A stretch of 16,019 bases of DNA from NCBI GenBank assembly GCA_002409725.1, contig DHOI01000005.1:21354-37372 (forward strand). Direction: 5' to 3'. Positions 1 through 7,142 of the stretch are shown here, in pieces. Source of the stretch: Christensenella sp. UBA5394 (GTDB lineage: Bacteria > Bacillota > Clostridia > Christensenellales > CAG-138). The stretch's first letter is position 1, and every line of letters begins with the position of its first letter. The notes under the pieces are model-generated. The model was given only the letters and a program-made list of their open reading frames with translations, ran no database searches and was not told the origin of the DNA. Both the position numbers and the translations under genes were made by a program.

Positions 1-1074
1 AGCAAAGGCGGCAGCGCTGCCGCCCCCGAACAGCAGCCCCAAAGGCTCTGTCACATAGGGGGAAACGAAATAGCCTACGTTGACGCAGGTGAGCACGATG
101 GCTGTAGCCGTGGGCGCATGGTGGGAGCCGGCGGCATCGGAAATAGCCGTCATCAGCCAGGGCGTAAAAAGGGCGGTAGCCAGCGCCCCGGCCAGGAAGG
201 CGATCACCGCGCCGAACAAGCCCACAAAGCTGCCCGCGAAGAGGTATCCCACGCCGATTAGGCCAAAGGCGGCTGCCAGGGTAAAGCGGCCGCTTAGGCG
301 GCTGATACGGCCATAGAGGGCGGCAACCACGCCCGCCACTCCACAGGAGAGGGAATTGAGCCAACCCGTGAGATCGGATGCACCCAGGCCGTGACCCTCG
401 ATATACAGCGAACCATCTGTTGAAATGACAAAATAAAGGCAGGCAAAGGCGGCGGCAAAGAAGGAGAGCTTCCACACGCTGCCCTTGCGCAGGGAGGCTG
501 CGTCTCCCCCATCCGCCTGGCTGCCTTCCGGCTCACGGTCTTTAGGCAGCAGCAGCGCCACCAGAACCAGCGCGATTAAGGCAAAGCCAAAGGTCCAATA
601 TACATTATACCAATGCGCCCGGGCCAGATAGCCGCCGATCAGCGACGAGGCCAACCGCCCCAGCTGCAGCATGCCGGCGCAAACGCCCATTACCTCGATC
701 CGCTCAGCACCCGAGAAATATGCGTTGACCAGCATGGGATACAGCGTGCTGATGACGCCATAGGCGAGGCCCATAACGCAGCCGGCTGCCAGCAGCACGG
801 CCAGGCTATGGTGAAAGAGCAGGCCCATCGCCCCGCCCGTGCAAAGGAGCACCAGCCCCAGCAGGGACAGCGACTTGCTGGACAAGCGCCGCGCCAAAAA
901 GGGGATCGCAATTATGCCAACGATGCCGGTGAGATTGGGCAGCATCAGCACCAGCAACACCGTATCCGCAGGCGTATCCGGGAAGGCCGCCAAGAGATCC
1001 GCCACCGCCACGGTGAGCACCATATACAGCAGCGTGGTAAAGCACAGGCTCATCACGGCGATTTTCTTTTTCAT
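1..1074 (-). CDS. MFS-family transporter, C-terminus cut by the window edge
   Basis: An uninterrupted frame of 358 codons runs from an ATG at 1074 to the left edge, so the 3' end is missing. A perfect AGGAGG lies upstream (about 1084-1089). The protein is almost entirely hydrophobic helices, in two halves joined by a charged loop at about residues 177-203. A short basic stretch (ARRLSSKS, 61-68) follows the second helix, where MFS proteins carry their loop 2-3 motif. About 10-11 membrane helices are visible, so one or two are probably missing. The family moves small solutes across the cytoplasmic membrane by symport, antiport or efflux; the substrate cannot be read from the sequence. The gene starts 45 nt after the DUF2786 gene and is probably transcribed with it. 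The MFS call is reasonably sure, the subfamily is not. Confidence 0.8.
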   Translation of the reverse strand, partial: MKKKIAVMSLCFTTLLYMVLTVAVADLLAAFPDTPADTVLLVLMLPNLTGIVGIIAIPFLARRLSSKSLSLLGLVLLCTGGAMGLLFHHSLAVLLAAGCVMGLAYGVISTLYPMLVNAYFSGAERIEVMGVCAGMLQLGRLASSLIGGYLARAHWYNVYWTFGFALIALVLVALLLPKDREPEGSQADGGDAASLRKGSVWKLSFFAAAFACLYFVISTDGSLYIEGHGLGASDLTGWLNSLSCGVAGVVAALYGRISRLSGRFTLAAAFGLIGVGYLFAGSFVGLFGAVIAFLAGALATALFTPWLMTAISDAAGSHHAPTATAIVLTCVNVGYFVSPYVTEPLGLLFGGGSAAAFA

Positions 1075-1119
1075 AAAGCGATGGGCCTCCTATTCGGATT
1101 CGTCGTTGCTGCCCTGCGC

Positions 1120-1824
1120 TCAATTGGCCAGAGCTGCCTCCTGCTCGCCCTGACCCAGCTTCACGGAAGGGTCGAAGCGCTTGCCATCCTGATATCCCTC
1201 CGTGGCAAAGCGGCTGTCATCCCGCACGGCGTTTCCGAAACGGGAGGATTTGCCCATACCCTTCCAAAGTTCAAGCACCGGCTGCGGGACAGATAGCGCG
1301 AGCGCCCAGCTCTGGTGGGCCTGCTGCTGCTCCATGAAGGCATCCTTGAGGCCGGCGCAAAAGCCGTTGCCATATTCATCCGCCATGGCGCGCAGGGCGG
1401 AGGCGGGATACATCTCTTTGTTTTCCGCCTTAATCGCCTTGCAGCGAGCCGCCACATACGCAAAGGCATACCGGAAGATGCGCACGCACACCTCGAAATC
1501 CTCTTCCAGGCCGATGAAGCCGATGCTCACCTTTTTGGCCCCGGCCCGCTGGCTGCGAAAAGCCTTGCAGCAATAATACTCGGCCACAATGGCAGAGAGC
1601 CTCGTGGCCCAAGCATTGGTCATTTTGGTACAGGTAATGCCGATCGTCCTTTTGATGAGCCGCGATTGCTCGGCCGGCCGTAGCTGCTCAGGCCGTAGCT
1701 TATGCTCCGCCATCAGGGTACGGGCCTTCAAAAGGGCGGCCTTGGCCTCGTGCTCATTGGGGCTTTCAGCCAAAGCCAGCAGCTTAGCGATTTTCTCCTG
1801 TATATCTACCGTTTCATTTTTCAT
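1120..1824 (-). CDS. DUF2786 domain-containing protein
   Basis: The product has 234 residues. I chose the ATG at 1824 because a GGAGG sits 9 nt upstream; a longer frame to 1893 lacks such a site and adds a non-conserved leader. Residues 8-44 fit the DUF2786 pattern: IQEKIAKLLALAES, then NEHEAKAALLKA, then LMAEHKL. A longer region of unknown function follows (about 60-165), with a YYCCKAF cluster and an aromatic helix. The C-terminus has GYQDGKRFD, a type of ending I associate with this family. DUF2786 proteins are common in phages and prophages but also occur on chromosomes; their biochemical role is unknown. No phage genes are visible nearby. It is the first gene of a probable two-gene unit with the downstream MFS transporter. 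Confidence 0.8.
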   Translation of the reverse strand: MKNETVDIQEKIAKLLALAESPNEHEAKAALLKARTLMAEHKLRPEQLRPAEQSRLIKRTIGITCTKMTNAWATRLSAIVAEYYCCKAFRSQRAGAKKVSIGFIGLEEDFEVCVRIFRYAFAYVAARCKAIKAENKEMYPASALRAMADEYGNGFCAGLKDAFMEQQQAHQSWALALSVPQPVLELWKGMGKSSRFGNAVRDDSRFATEGYQDGKRFDPSVKLGQGEQEAALAN

Positions 1825-1846
1825 GTCGGTTATCCTCCAAAATAAC

Positions 1847-1876
1847 AGTTTACCACGCATCCCCGCTTTGGGGCAA
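1847..1876 (-). promoter_or_regulatory. candidate promoter of the DUF2786-MFS unit
   Basis: Reading the minus strand, TTGCCC (1871-1876) is followed after 18 nt by TAAACT (1847-1852), preceded by an extended -10 TG (GTGGTAAACT). It lies 23 nt upstream of the start codon, so the leader would be very short. The boxes are only moderate matches. Confidence 0.35.
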
Positions 1877-1944
1877 CAAGCAAAACACCGCATGGCTGCT
1901 TCCGTGGGCCATTCGGTGCTCTTTTCGCTTGCGATCGATGATGC

Positions 1945-2217
1945 TTACTCCTTCCTGCCTAAGCCATTGAACATATCGGCGATCTACTCGAACTGTGCGG
2001 CCAGCTCCTCGGTGGAGGCGTTCTCTCCTGGGTAGAGGCGACAATGTGCCCCCACGTCCTGGATCTCTGCCGCACCTGCCCGGAGCGGGCTGCCAGGGAG
2101 CGAACCTCATCCCCGCCACTACTGCGGCAAAGTCCTTGCCTGCCTCCCCGGCCCTACCCGCCTCCTCTCCGCCGTCACCCCCAACCGCTATAGAGGCCGT
2201 TTTGTTTGGGGATGGAC
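1945..2217 (-). pseudogene. remnant of a methyl-accepting chemotaxis protein signalling domain
   Basis: No intact gene exists here, but three minus-strand frames give consecutive parts of an MCP cytoplasmic domain. Frame one reads EEAGRAGEAGKDFAAVVA, matching the hairpin-tip consensus EAARAGEAGKGFAVVA. Two extra G residues near 2112 shift the frame, after which DEVRSLAARSGQ continues the consensus. A further shift near 2080 leads to AAEIQDV and then the C-terminal tail ENASTEELAAQFE, an in-frame TAG at 1984-1986, and IADMFNGLGRKE before a TAA at 1945-1947. The stretch between AAEIQDV and the tail is much too short, so an internal deletion is likely. The periplasmic, membrane and HAMP parts are absent. 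An intact MCP would signal ligand occupancy to CheA/CheW; this copy cannot. The family match is convincing; the exact boundaries are approximate. Confidence 0.75.
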
Positions 2218-2280
2218 ATATAAGTTTCAAGATAGAGTCTTTTAGGGTAATATCGGCCAAGATTAAAGGGTCTTAGCGGT

Positions 2281-2568
2281 CTTTTCCGTATTTTACCCGT
2301 CCATAAAGCGTGATGTTTAGGAAATATAAATATAAAAATCTATATAATCAATTTAGAATTATAATATACTAGAAAGATTGACTAAACCTTAACAATCTTA
2401 GGATTAGCCCTCATTGCCCTTGGATTACCACGAAAAAAGCGTTCTTCATCTATCGATATTCGGATATCTATATGCCGCATTTATATTACCTCTATTCGCC
2501 CGATGCAAGTAGAATTAGACAAAAGAATAACAAAGTCGCTTTAGACTTTCAAATTATAGGAGGAAAAT
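2281..2568 (+). promoter_or_regulatory. AT-rich leader region of adhE
   Basis: This gene-free stretch is markedly AT-rich against its surroundings. It holds two perfect TATAAT hexamers (2343-2348 and 2360-2365), neither with a good -35 box, the candidate Rex operator just downstream of them, and a small hairpin (AAAGTC 2532-2537 pairing with GACTTT 2544-2549) shortly before the ribosome binding site AGGAGG (2558-2563). The start of transcription cannot be fixed by eye. No small gene with a ribosome binding site was found. Confidence 0.5.
2378..2395 (+). promoter_or_regulatory. candidate Rex operator upstream of adhE
   Basis: The 18-mer TTGACTAAACCTTAACAA has the layout of the Rex site, TTGTTAA-N4-TTAACAA. 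Its right half is perfect (7/7) and its left half matches 4/7. Rex is the NADH-sensing repressor of fermentation genes in Firmicutes, and adhE is a standard target. The site lies 13 nt after the TATAAT at 2360-2365, a position suited to repression. The assignment is an inference from site, position and target gene; the rex gene is not in this window. Confidence 0.45.
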
Positions 2569-5190
2569 ATGGAAACCAATGTGCAATACCCCATTGTAGA
2601 CAGCATGGAGGCCTTAGATTCAGCCTTCGCGCGGGTGCGCCGAGCGCAGGAAGCCTTTGCTTCCTATACGCAGGAGCAAGTGGATCGCATCTTCCTGGCC
2701 GCGGCCACCGCAGCCAACCGCCTGCGCATACCCCTGGCCAAAATGGCCGTGGAAGAAACGGGCATGGGCATCGTCGAGGATAAGGTCATCAAAAACCACT
2801 ACGCCGCCGAATATATCTATAACGCTTATAAGAATACCAGAACCTGCGGCGTGATCGAGCAGGACGACGCTTTTGGCGTCATGACCATTGCCGAGCCAAT
2901 CGGCGTGATCGCGGCGGTCATCCCCACCACCAACCCTACCTCTACCGCTATCTTTAAAACGCTGATCTGCCTAAAAACGCGCAACGGCATCATCATCAGT
3001 CCCCACCCCAGGGCCAAGCGTTCCACCATCGCCGCGGCCAAGGCTGTGCTGGAAGCGGCCGTGGCCGCGGGCGCGCCCGAAGGCATTATCGGCTGGATCG
3101 ACACACCTACGCTGGAGCTTTCCACAGCCGTAATGCAAAAGGCGGATCTGATTCTGGCCACCGGCGGCCCCGGTATGGTAAAGGCGGCCTATTCCAGCGG
3201 CAAGCCTGCCCTGGGCGTAGGCGCCGGCAACGTGCCCGCCATTATCGACGAGAGCGCCGATATCCTGCTGGCCGTGAACTCTATCATCCACTCCAAAACA
3301 TTTGACAACGGCATGATCTGCGCCTCCGAGCAGGCCGTGCTCGCGCCGGAATCCATCTATAAGGCGGTCAAGGCGGAATTCGCCAAGCGCGGCTGCTACT
3401 TCCTTAAAGGGGAGGAGCTCGATAAAGTCCGCAAGACCATTCTCATCAATGGCGCGCTCAACGCCAAGATTGTGGGCCAGAGCGCACACACCATCGCCCA
3501 AATGGCCAGCATAGAGGTGCCCGAGAGCACCAAGATCCTCATCGGCGAGGTGGAGAGCGTGGAGCCCTCTGAGGAATTCGCCCACGAAAAGCTCTCGCCC
3601 GTGTTGGCGCTGTACAAGGTGAAGGATATCGATGAGGCTTTCAACAAGGCGGAGCGCCTCATCGCGGATGGCGGTTACGGCCATACCTCCTCCATCTACA
3701 TCGACCCCATCGTCCAGAAGGAGCGGCTGGATGCCTTCTGCAACCGCATGAAGACGGGCCGCGTGCTGGTCAACACCCCCTCCGCGCAGGGCGGCATCGG
3801 TGACCTTTATAACTTCAAGCTGGCCCCCTCCCTCACCCTGGGCTGCGGCTCCTGGGGCGGCAACAGCGTTTCGGAAAACGTGGGCGTCAAGCACCTGCTA
3901 AACATCAAAACCGTGGCTGCAAGGAGGGAAAACATGCTTTGGTTCCGCGTACCTGAAAAGGTATATATCAAGAAGGGCTGCCTGCCCGTGGCCCTGGATG
4001 AACTCAAAACCGTGATGCATAAGCGCAAGGCCTTCATCGTTACGGATAGCTTCCTCTATCATAATGGCTTCACCAAGCCCATTACGGATAAACTGGACGA
4101 GATCGGTATAACCCATACTTGCTTCTTCAACGTGGAGCCCGATCCCACCCTGGCCTGCGCCAAGGAGGGTGCGGAACAGATGCGCGCCTTTGCGCCCGAT
4201 GTGATCATCGCCCTGGGCGGCGGCTCCGCCATGGATGCGGCTAAGATCATGTGGGTGATGTACGAGCACCCCGAGGCGGATTTTATGGATATGGCCATGC
4301 GCTTCGTGGATATCCGCAAGCGCGTATACACCTTCCCAAGGATGGGCGAAAAGGCCTATTTTATCGCCATTCCCACTTCCGCGGGCACAGGCTCCGAGGT
4401 TACGCCCTTTGCCGTGATCACGGATGAAAAGACCGGCGTTAAATACCCCCTGGCCGATTACGAGCTGCTGCCCAACATGGCCATCGTCGATGCAGATCTG
4501 CACATGAGCGCGCCCAAGGGCCTCACAGCCGCCTCAGGCATCGATGCAGTCACCCATGCCCTCGAAGCCTACGCAGCCATGCTTGCCACCGATTATACGG
4601 ACAGCCTGGCTCTGCGCTCGCTGAAGATGGTGTTCGAATTCCTACCCCGGGCCTACAACAACGGCCAGAGCGACGTGCTGGCCCGCGAAAAGATGGCCAA
4701 CGCCGCCACCATGGCGGGCATGGCCTTTGCGAATGCTTTCCTCGGCGTATGCCACTCCATGGCGCATAAGCTGGGGGCTTTCCATCACCTGCCCCACGGC
4801 GTAGCCAACGCGCTGATGATCGAACAGGTGCTGCGCTTCAACGCGGCAGAAGTGCCCACCAAGATGGGCACCTTCCCCCAGTACGACCACCCGCACACCC
4901 TGGCGCGCTATGCCGAGGTCAGCGATTACCTCAAGCTGGGCGGTAAAACGGATGCGGAAAAGCTGGAGAAGCTGATCGAAGCCGTGAACGCCCTCAAAGC
5001 GGAAGTGGGCATCAAGAAATGCATCCGTGATTACGGCATCGACGAACAGGATTTCCTGAATCGGCTGGACGAGATGGTGGAACAGGCCTTCGACGACCAA
5101 TGCACAGGAGCGAATCCCCGCTACCCGCTGATGCGTGAGATCAAGCAAATGTATCTGAACGCTTACTACGGCGCCCACGAAGCTGTCTAG
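2569..5190 (+). CDS. adhE: bifunctional acetaldehyde-CoA / alcohol dehydrogenase AdhE
   Basis: This 873-residue cytoplasmic enzyme reduces acetyl-CoA to acetaldehyde and then to ethanol with two NADH. The N-terminal aldehyde dehydrogenase half (about 1-440) carries the catalytic cysteine at 251 (FDNGMICASEQ) and the GVGAGNVPA stretch. A linker leads into the iron-dependent alcohol dehydrogenase half (about 455-870), with the nucleotide-binding GGGSAMDAAK (550-559). The expected iron ligands Asp659, His663, His729 and His743 lie in GIDAVTHALEAY, GVCHSMAHKLG and HLPHG. The length equals the family norm. The ATG has AGGAGG 5 nt upstream. The gene stands alone between an AT-rich leader and its own terminator. 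AdhE proteins of this type assemble into helical spirosomes. A Rex-type operator upstream suggests induction when NADH is high. Nothing is missing. Confidence 0.97.
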   Translation: METNVQYPIVDSMEALDSAFARVRRAQEAFASYTQEQVDRIFLAAATAANRLRIPLAKMAVEETGMGIVEDKVIKNHYAAEYIYNAYKNTRTCGVIEQDDAFGVMTIAEPIGVIAAVIPTTNPTSTAIFKTLICLKTRNGIIISPHPRAKRSTIAAAKAVLEAAVAAGAPEGIIGWIDTPTLELSTAVMQKADLILATGGPGMVKAAYSSGKPALGVGAGNVPAIIDESADILLAVNSIIHSKTFDNGMICASEQAVLAPESIYKAVKAEFAKRGCYFLKGEELDKVRKTILINGALNAKIVGQSAHTIAQMASIEVPESTKILIGEVESVEPSEEFAHEKLSPVLALYKVKDIDEAFNKAERLIADGGYGHTSSIYIDPIVQKERLDAFCNRMKTGRVLVNTPSAQGGIGDLYNFKLAPSLTLGCGSWGGNSVSENVGVKHLLNIKTVAARRENMLWFRVPEKVYIKKGCLPVALDELKTVMHKRKAFIVTDSFLYHNGFTKPITDKLDEIGITHTCFFNVEPDPTLACAKEGAEQMRAFAPDVIIALGGGSAMDAAKIMWVMYEHPEADFMDMAMRFVDIRKRVYTFPRMGEKAYFIAIPTSAGTGSEVTPFAVITDEKTGVKYPLADYELLPNMAIVDADLHMSAPKGLTAASGIDAVTHALEAYAAMLATDYTDSLALRSLKMVFEFLPRAYNNGQSDVLAREKMANAATMAGMAFANAFLGVCHSMAHKLGAFHHLPHGVANALMIEQVLRFNAAEVPTKMGTFPQYDHPHTLARYAEVSDYLKLGGKTDAEKLEKLIEAVNALKAEVGIKKCIRDYGIDEQDFLNRLDEMVEQAFDDQCTGANPRYPLMREIKQMYLNAYYGAHEAV

Positions 5191-5209
5191 CAGCACCCAA
5201 TGCAAGCGA

Positions 5210-5238
5210 CCCGGCGTATAAACGCCGGGCCGTTTTGT
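5210..5238 (+). terminator. rho-independent terminator of adhE
   Basis: A perfect 8-bp stem CCCGGCGT / ACGCCGGG (5210-5217 and 5222-5229) with the loop ATAA is followed by CCGTTTTGT. It starts 20 nt after the adhE stop. Read on the other strand it has no T run, so it mainly serves adhE rather than the convergent kinase gene. Confidence 0.85.
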
Positions 5239-5252
5239 ATCCATTCTCTCTT

Positions 5253-6953
5253 TTATCTGTAGAAGGTATTCCCGCCGATGAATTCACGCAGGATAGAGGT
5301 GGGCGGAATCTCGTCCTCCACATCCGCCTCCTGGAAGTAGTTAAGGAATTTGATCACGCTACGCACGGCGGTATAATAGGGGCTCTTTTCCGTGACCATC
5401 AGCAGCAGCGGGAAGATGTACCGTTTGAGTACGGCCGGCTCATAAACCAAGGCAGTGTTGAAAAAAGCGTCCGCCTGCTCCTGATAGGGGAAGATCCAGG
5501 TCTGCTCACCCCGCTGCACACTTGGCCACATGGACATCGTGTGCTCCACGGAAGCGCCCCTGGTTTCGTGATCGCGCACCATGCGGCGCAAAAGGCGGAT
5601 ATCCGTGGTGCGGATGCGGTTGTGGTTGTCGAGGTTAAGGGTGGTGAGGGCGCTCACGTATACGCGAAAAACGCTATCCTTAGGGATGGAAGGGCTAATC
5701 ATACGGGGGTTGAGGCCGTGGATGCCCTCGATGATTAAGGGCTCATCCTTGCCCAGCAAGATCTCGCGGCCCTTGGGGGCCCGGCGGGCCGTCAAAAAAT
5801 CGAAAACCGGCGTTTCCACCAGCTCGCCCTGCAAAAGGCGCTCTAAGTCTTGATTGAAGCGCGCCACATCCAAGGTATCGATGCTCTCCAGATCAATCTC
5901 GCCGTTTTCATCCGGCAATAGCTTATCCCGGTCAATATAATAATTATCGAGGGAGATGAGGGCCGGATCCTTGCCCAGTACCCGCAAGTGGGTATAGAGG
6001 CGGTTGGCGGAGGTGGTTTTGCCGGAGGAGGAGGGCCCCGCCACCATCACCGCCCGGCCGCCCCGCTTGACGATTGCATCCGCAATGCCTGCATAGCTCT
6101 TTTCGTGCAGGGCCTCATTCACCCGCACCAGCTCCCGCACGGAGCCCGTTTCCACCATCTCGTTGAGTTCGGCCACCGTATCGCAATGCAGCAGCTTGCC
6201 CCATTCGTCGCTCTGGGCAAATACGGCGGCAAACTTTGGGCTATCCTTATATACGCCGGCCGTATCCGGATCCTTCCCATCGGGCATGAGCATCACCAGG
6301 CCGGGATCCACGAACTGCAGGTCGAAAGCCTTCAAATAGCCTGTGGAGGGAGCCATTTCGCCATAGAAATAATCCAGAAAGTCGCCTTGGCGGTAGCAAT
6401 CGAAATAGCCGAACTTGCGCCATTTTAACAGGCGCACCTTATCTTCCTGCCCCTCCTTTTGGAAGAAGGCGATGGCCTCGCCAATATCCAACCGCTCCCT
6501 TATGAGCGGCAGATCCGCGTCGATGATGCTTTGGCAGCGCGCCTTTAGGTCTGTGATATCCGCTTCGCAGAGGGCAGGCTCCTTATCCACCGTCATATAG
6601 ACCCCGGGCCCCAGCGAATAGCGCACATTCACCCTCGCCCCGCGCCAGAGCTGGCGTAGGGCCATCAGCAGCACGTATTGCAGCGTGCGTTCATAAACCC
6701 GCTTGCCCAGGTCATCTCCATAGCGCAGGAGCTTGATCCTACCGCCTGCATCCCGCACCACCCGGCGTGGCTGGGGGCCGTCCTCGGTATTTTGAATGGG
6801 GTTGCTGTTGAGGGTGTAGATCGCGCCGGCGATCTGGGCGGCCAAGGGCTTTCGCGCTAGCCCCTCGGCATCCAGCCCGGCTCTTTTTACTAGTGTGAGC
6901 AGGGTTTCGCCGCATTCGGCTTCCACGGGGATGTTATCCAGATATAGCTGCAT
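5253..6953 (-). CDS. nucleoside kinase with TGS-like N-terminal domain (uridine kinase family)
   Basis: The 566-residue product has a P-loop kinase domain (about 295-500) of the uridine kinase / phosphoribulokinase family, with Walker A GPSSSGKT at 306-313, then SLDNYYIDRDKL and the LIIEGIHGLNP segment. In front lies a ubiquitin-like TGS-type domain (about 1-60) and a region resembling the second additional domain of threonyl-tRNA synthetase (about 75-240). The metal-binding histidines of true editing domains are not evident, so this part is more likely structural or regulatory. Fusions of this layout occur in Clostridia and Thermotogae and are annotated as nucleoside kinases; the likely reaction is phosphorylation of a nucleoside such as uridine, but the substrate is not shown. 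The start ATG has AAGGAG 6 nt upstream. It is divergent from the PAP2 gene and convergent with adhE. Confidence 0.88.
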   Translation of the reverse strand: MQLYLDNIPVEAECGETLLTLVKRAGLDAEGLARKPLAAQIAGAIYTLNSNPIQNTEDGPQPRRVVRDAGGRIKLLRYGDDLGKRVYERTLQYVLLMALRQLWRGARVNVRYSLGPGVYMTVDKEPALCEADITDLKARCQSIIDADLPLIRERLDIGEAIAFFQKEGQEDKVRLLKWRKFGYFDCYRQGDFLDYFYGEMAPSTGYLKAFDLQFVDPGLVMLMPDGKDPDTAGVYKDSPKFAAVFAQSDEWGKLLHCDTVAELNEMVETGSVRELVRVNEALHEKSYAGIADAIVKRGGRAVMVAGPSSSGKTTSANRLYTHLRVLGKDPALISLDNYYIDRDKLLPDENGEIDLESIDTLDVARFNQDLERLLQGELVETPVFDFLTARRAPKGREILLGKDEPLIIEGIHGLNPRMISPSIPKDSVFRVYVSALTTLNLDNHNRIRTTDIRLLRRMVRDHETRGASVEHTMSMWPSVQRGEQTWIFPYQEQADAFFNTALVYEPAVLKRYIFPLLLMVTEKSPYYTAVRSVIKFLNYFQEADVEDEIPPTSILREFIGGNTFYR

Positions 6954-7025
6954 GGAGCGCTCCTTTCCGTATCTTCTTATAGGTCACTTAGCTAGCGCCA
7001 AAAAAGCATGGAAATTATGCTTTTC

Positions 7026-7054
7026 AGTATACCACACAGGCCCCGCCTGCGCAA
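7026..7054 (-). promoter_or_regulatory. promoter of the nucleoside kinase gene
   Basis: On the minus strand TTGCGC (7049-7054) and TATACT (7026-7031) are 17 nt apart, with an extended -10 TG (TGTGGTATACT). The -35 is weak but spacing and -10 are good. It faces away from the PAP2 promoter. Confidence 0.5.
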
Positions 7055-7081
7055 AGAGCGGAGCGCAAACGCCATGCCGTA

Positions 7082-7110
7082 TTCACCGTTTTCTTACTTT
7101 GTGGTATACT
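7082..7110 (+). promoter_or_regulatory. promoter of the PAP2-flavoprotein pair
   Basis: TTCACC (7082-7087) and TATACT (7105-7110) are separated by 17 nt, and TG one base before the -10 makes it an extended -10 promoter. The predicted transcript start is about 25 nt upstream of the start codon at 7143. Confidence 0.6.
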
Positions 7111-7142
7111 GGGAGCAGCATCAAGAGAAAGGCATTTTATGG

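Larger units (their letters stand above)
7025..7111. repeat. 12-bp inverted repeat made by two divergent -10 regions
   Basis: CAGTATACCACA (7025-7036) and TGTGGTATACTG (7100-7111) are perfect reverse complements 63 nt apart. Each contains the -10 box of one of two divergent promoters. They may simply be two copies of a favoured extended -10 sequence, or a pair of binding sites for a shared regulator. Confidence 0.6.

Noticed and set aside
613..1296. A 227-codon plus-strand open frame
   Set aside because: It overlaps the MFS and DUF2786 genes on the other strand and is extremely rich in His and Gln, as an antisense shadow would be.
1850..2260. A continuous 136-codon minus-strand frame as a real gene
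   Set aside because: Only its middle third resembles anything (the MCP tip); the rest is out of frame with the MCP continuation. It is better explained as part of a pseudogene.
2378..2406. TTGACT (2378-2383) as the -35 of an adhE promoter
   Set aside because: At a 17-18 nt distance only GGATTA or GATTAG is found, a poor -10; the hexamer is better explained as part of the candidate Rex site.
2971..3894. A 307-codon minus-strand open frame
   Set aside because: It is the mirror of adhE, whose coding frame is certain; composition is typical of an antisense shadow.
5210..5229. The adhE hairpin as a bidirectional terminator
   Set aside because: On the minus strand the stem is followed by TCGCTTGC with no T run.
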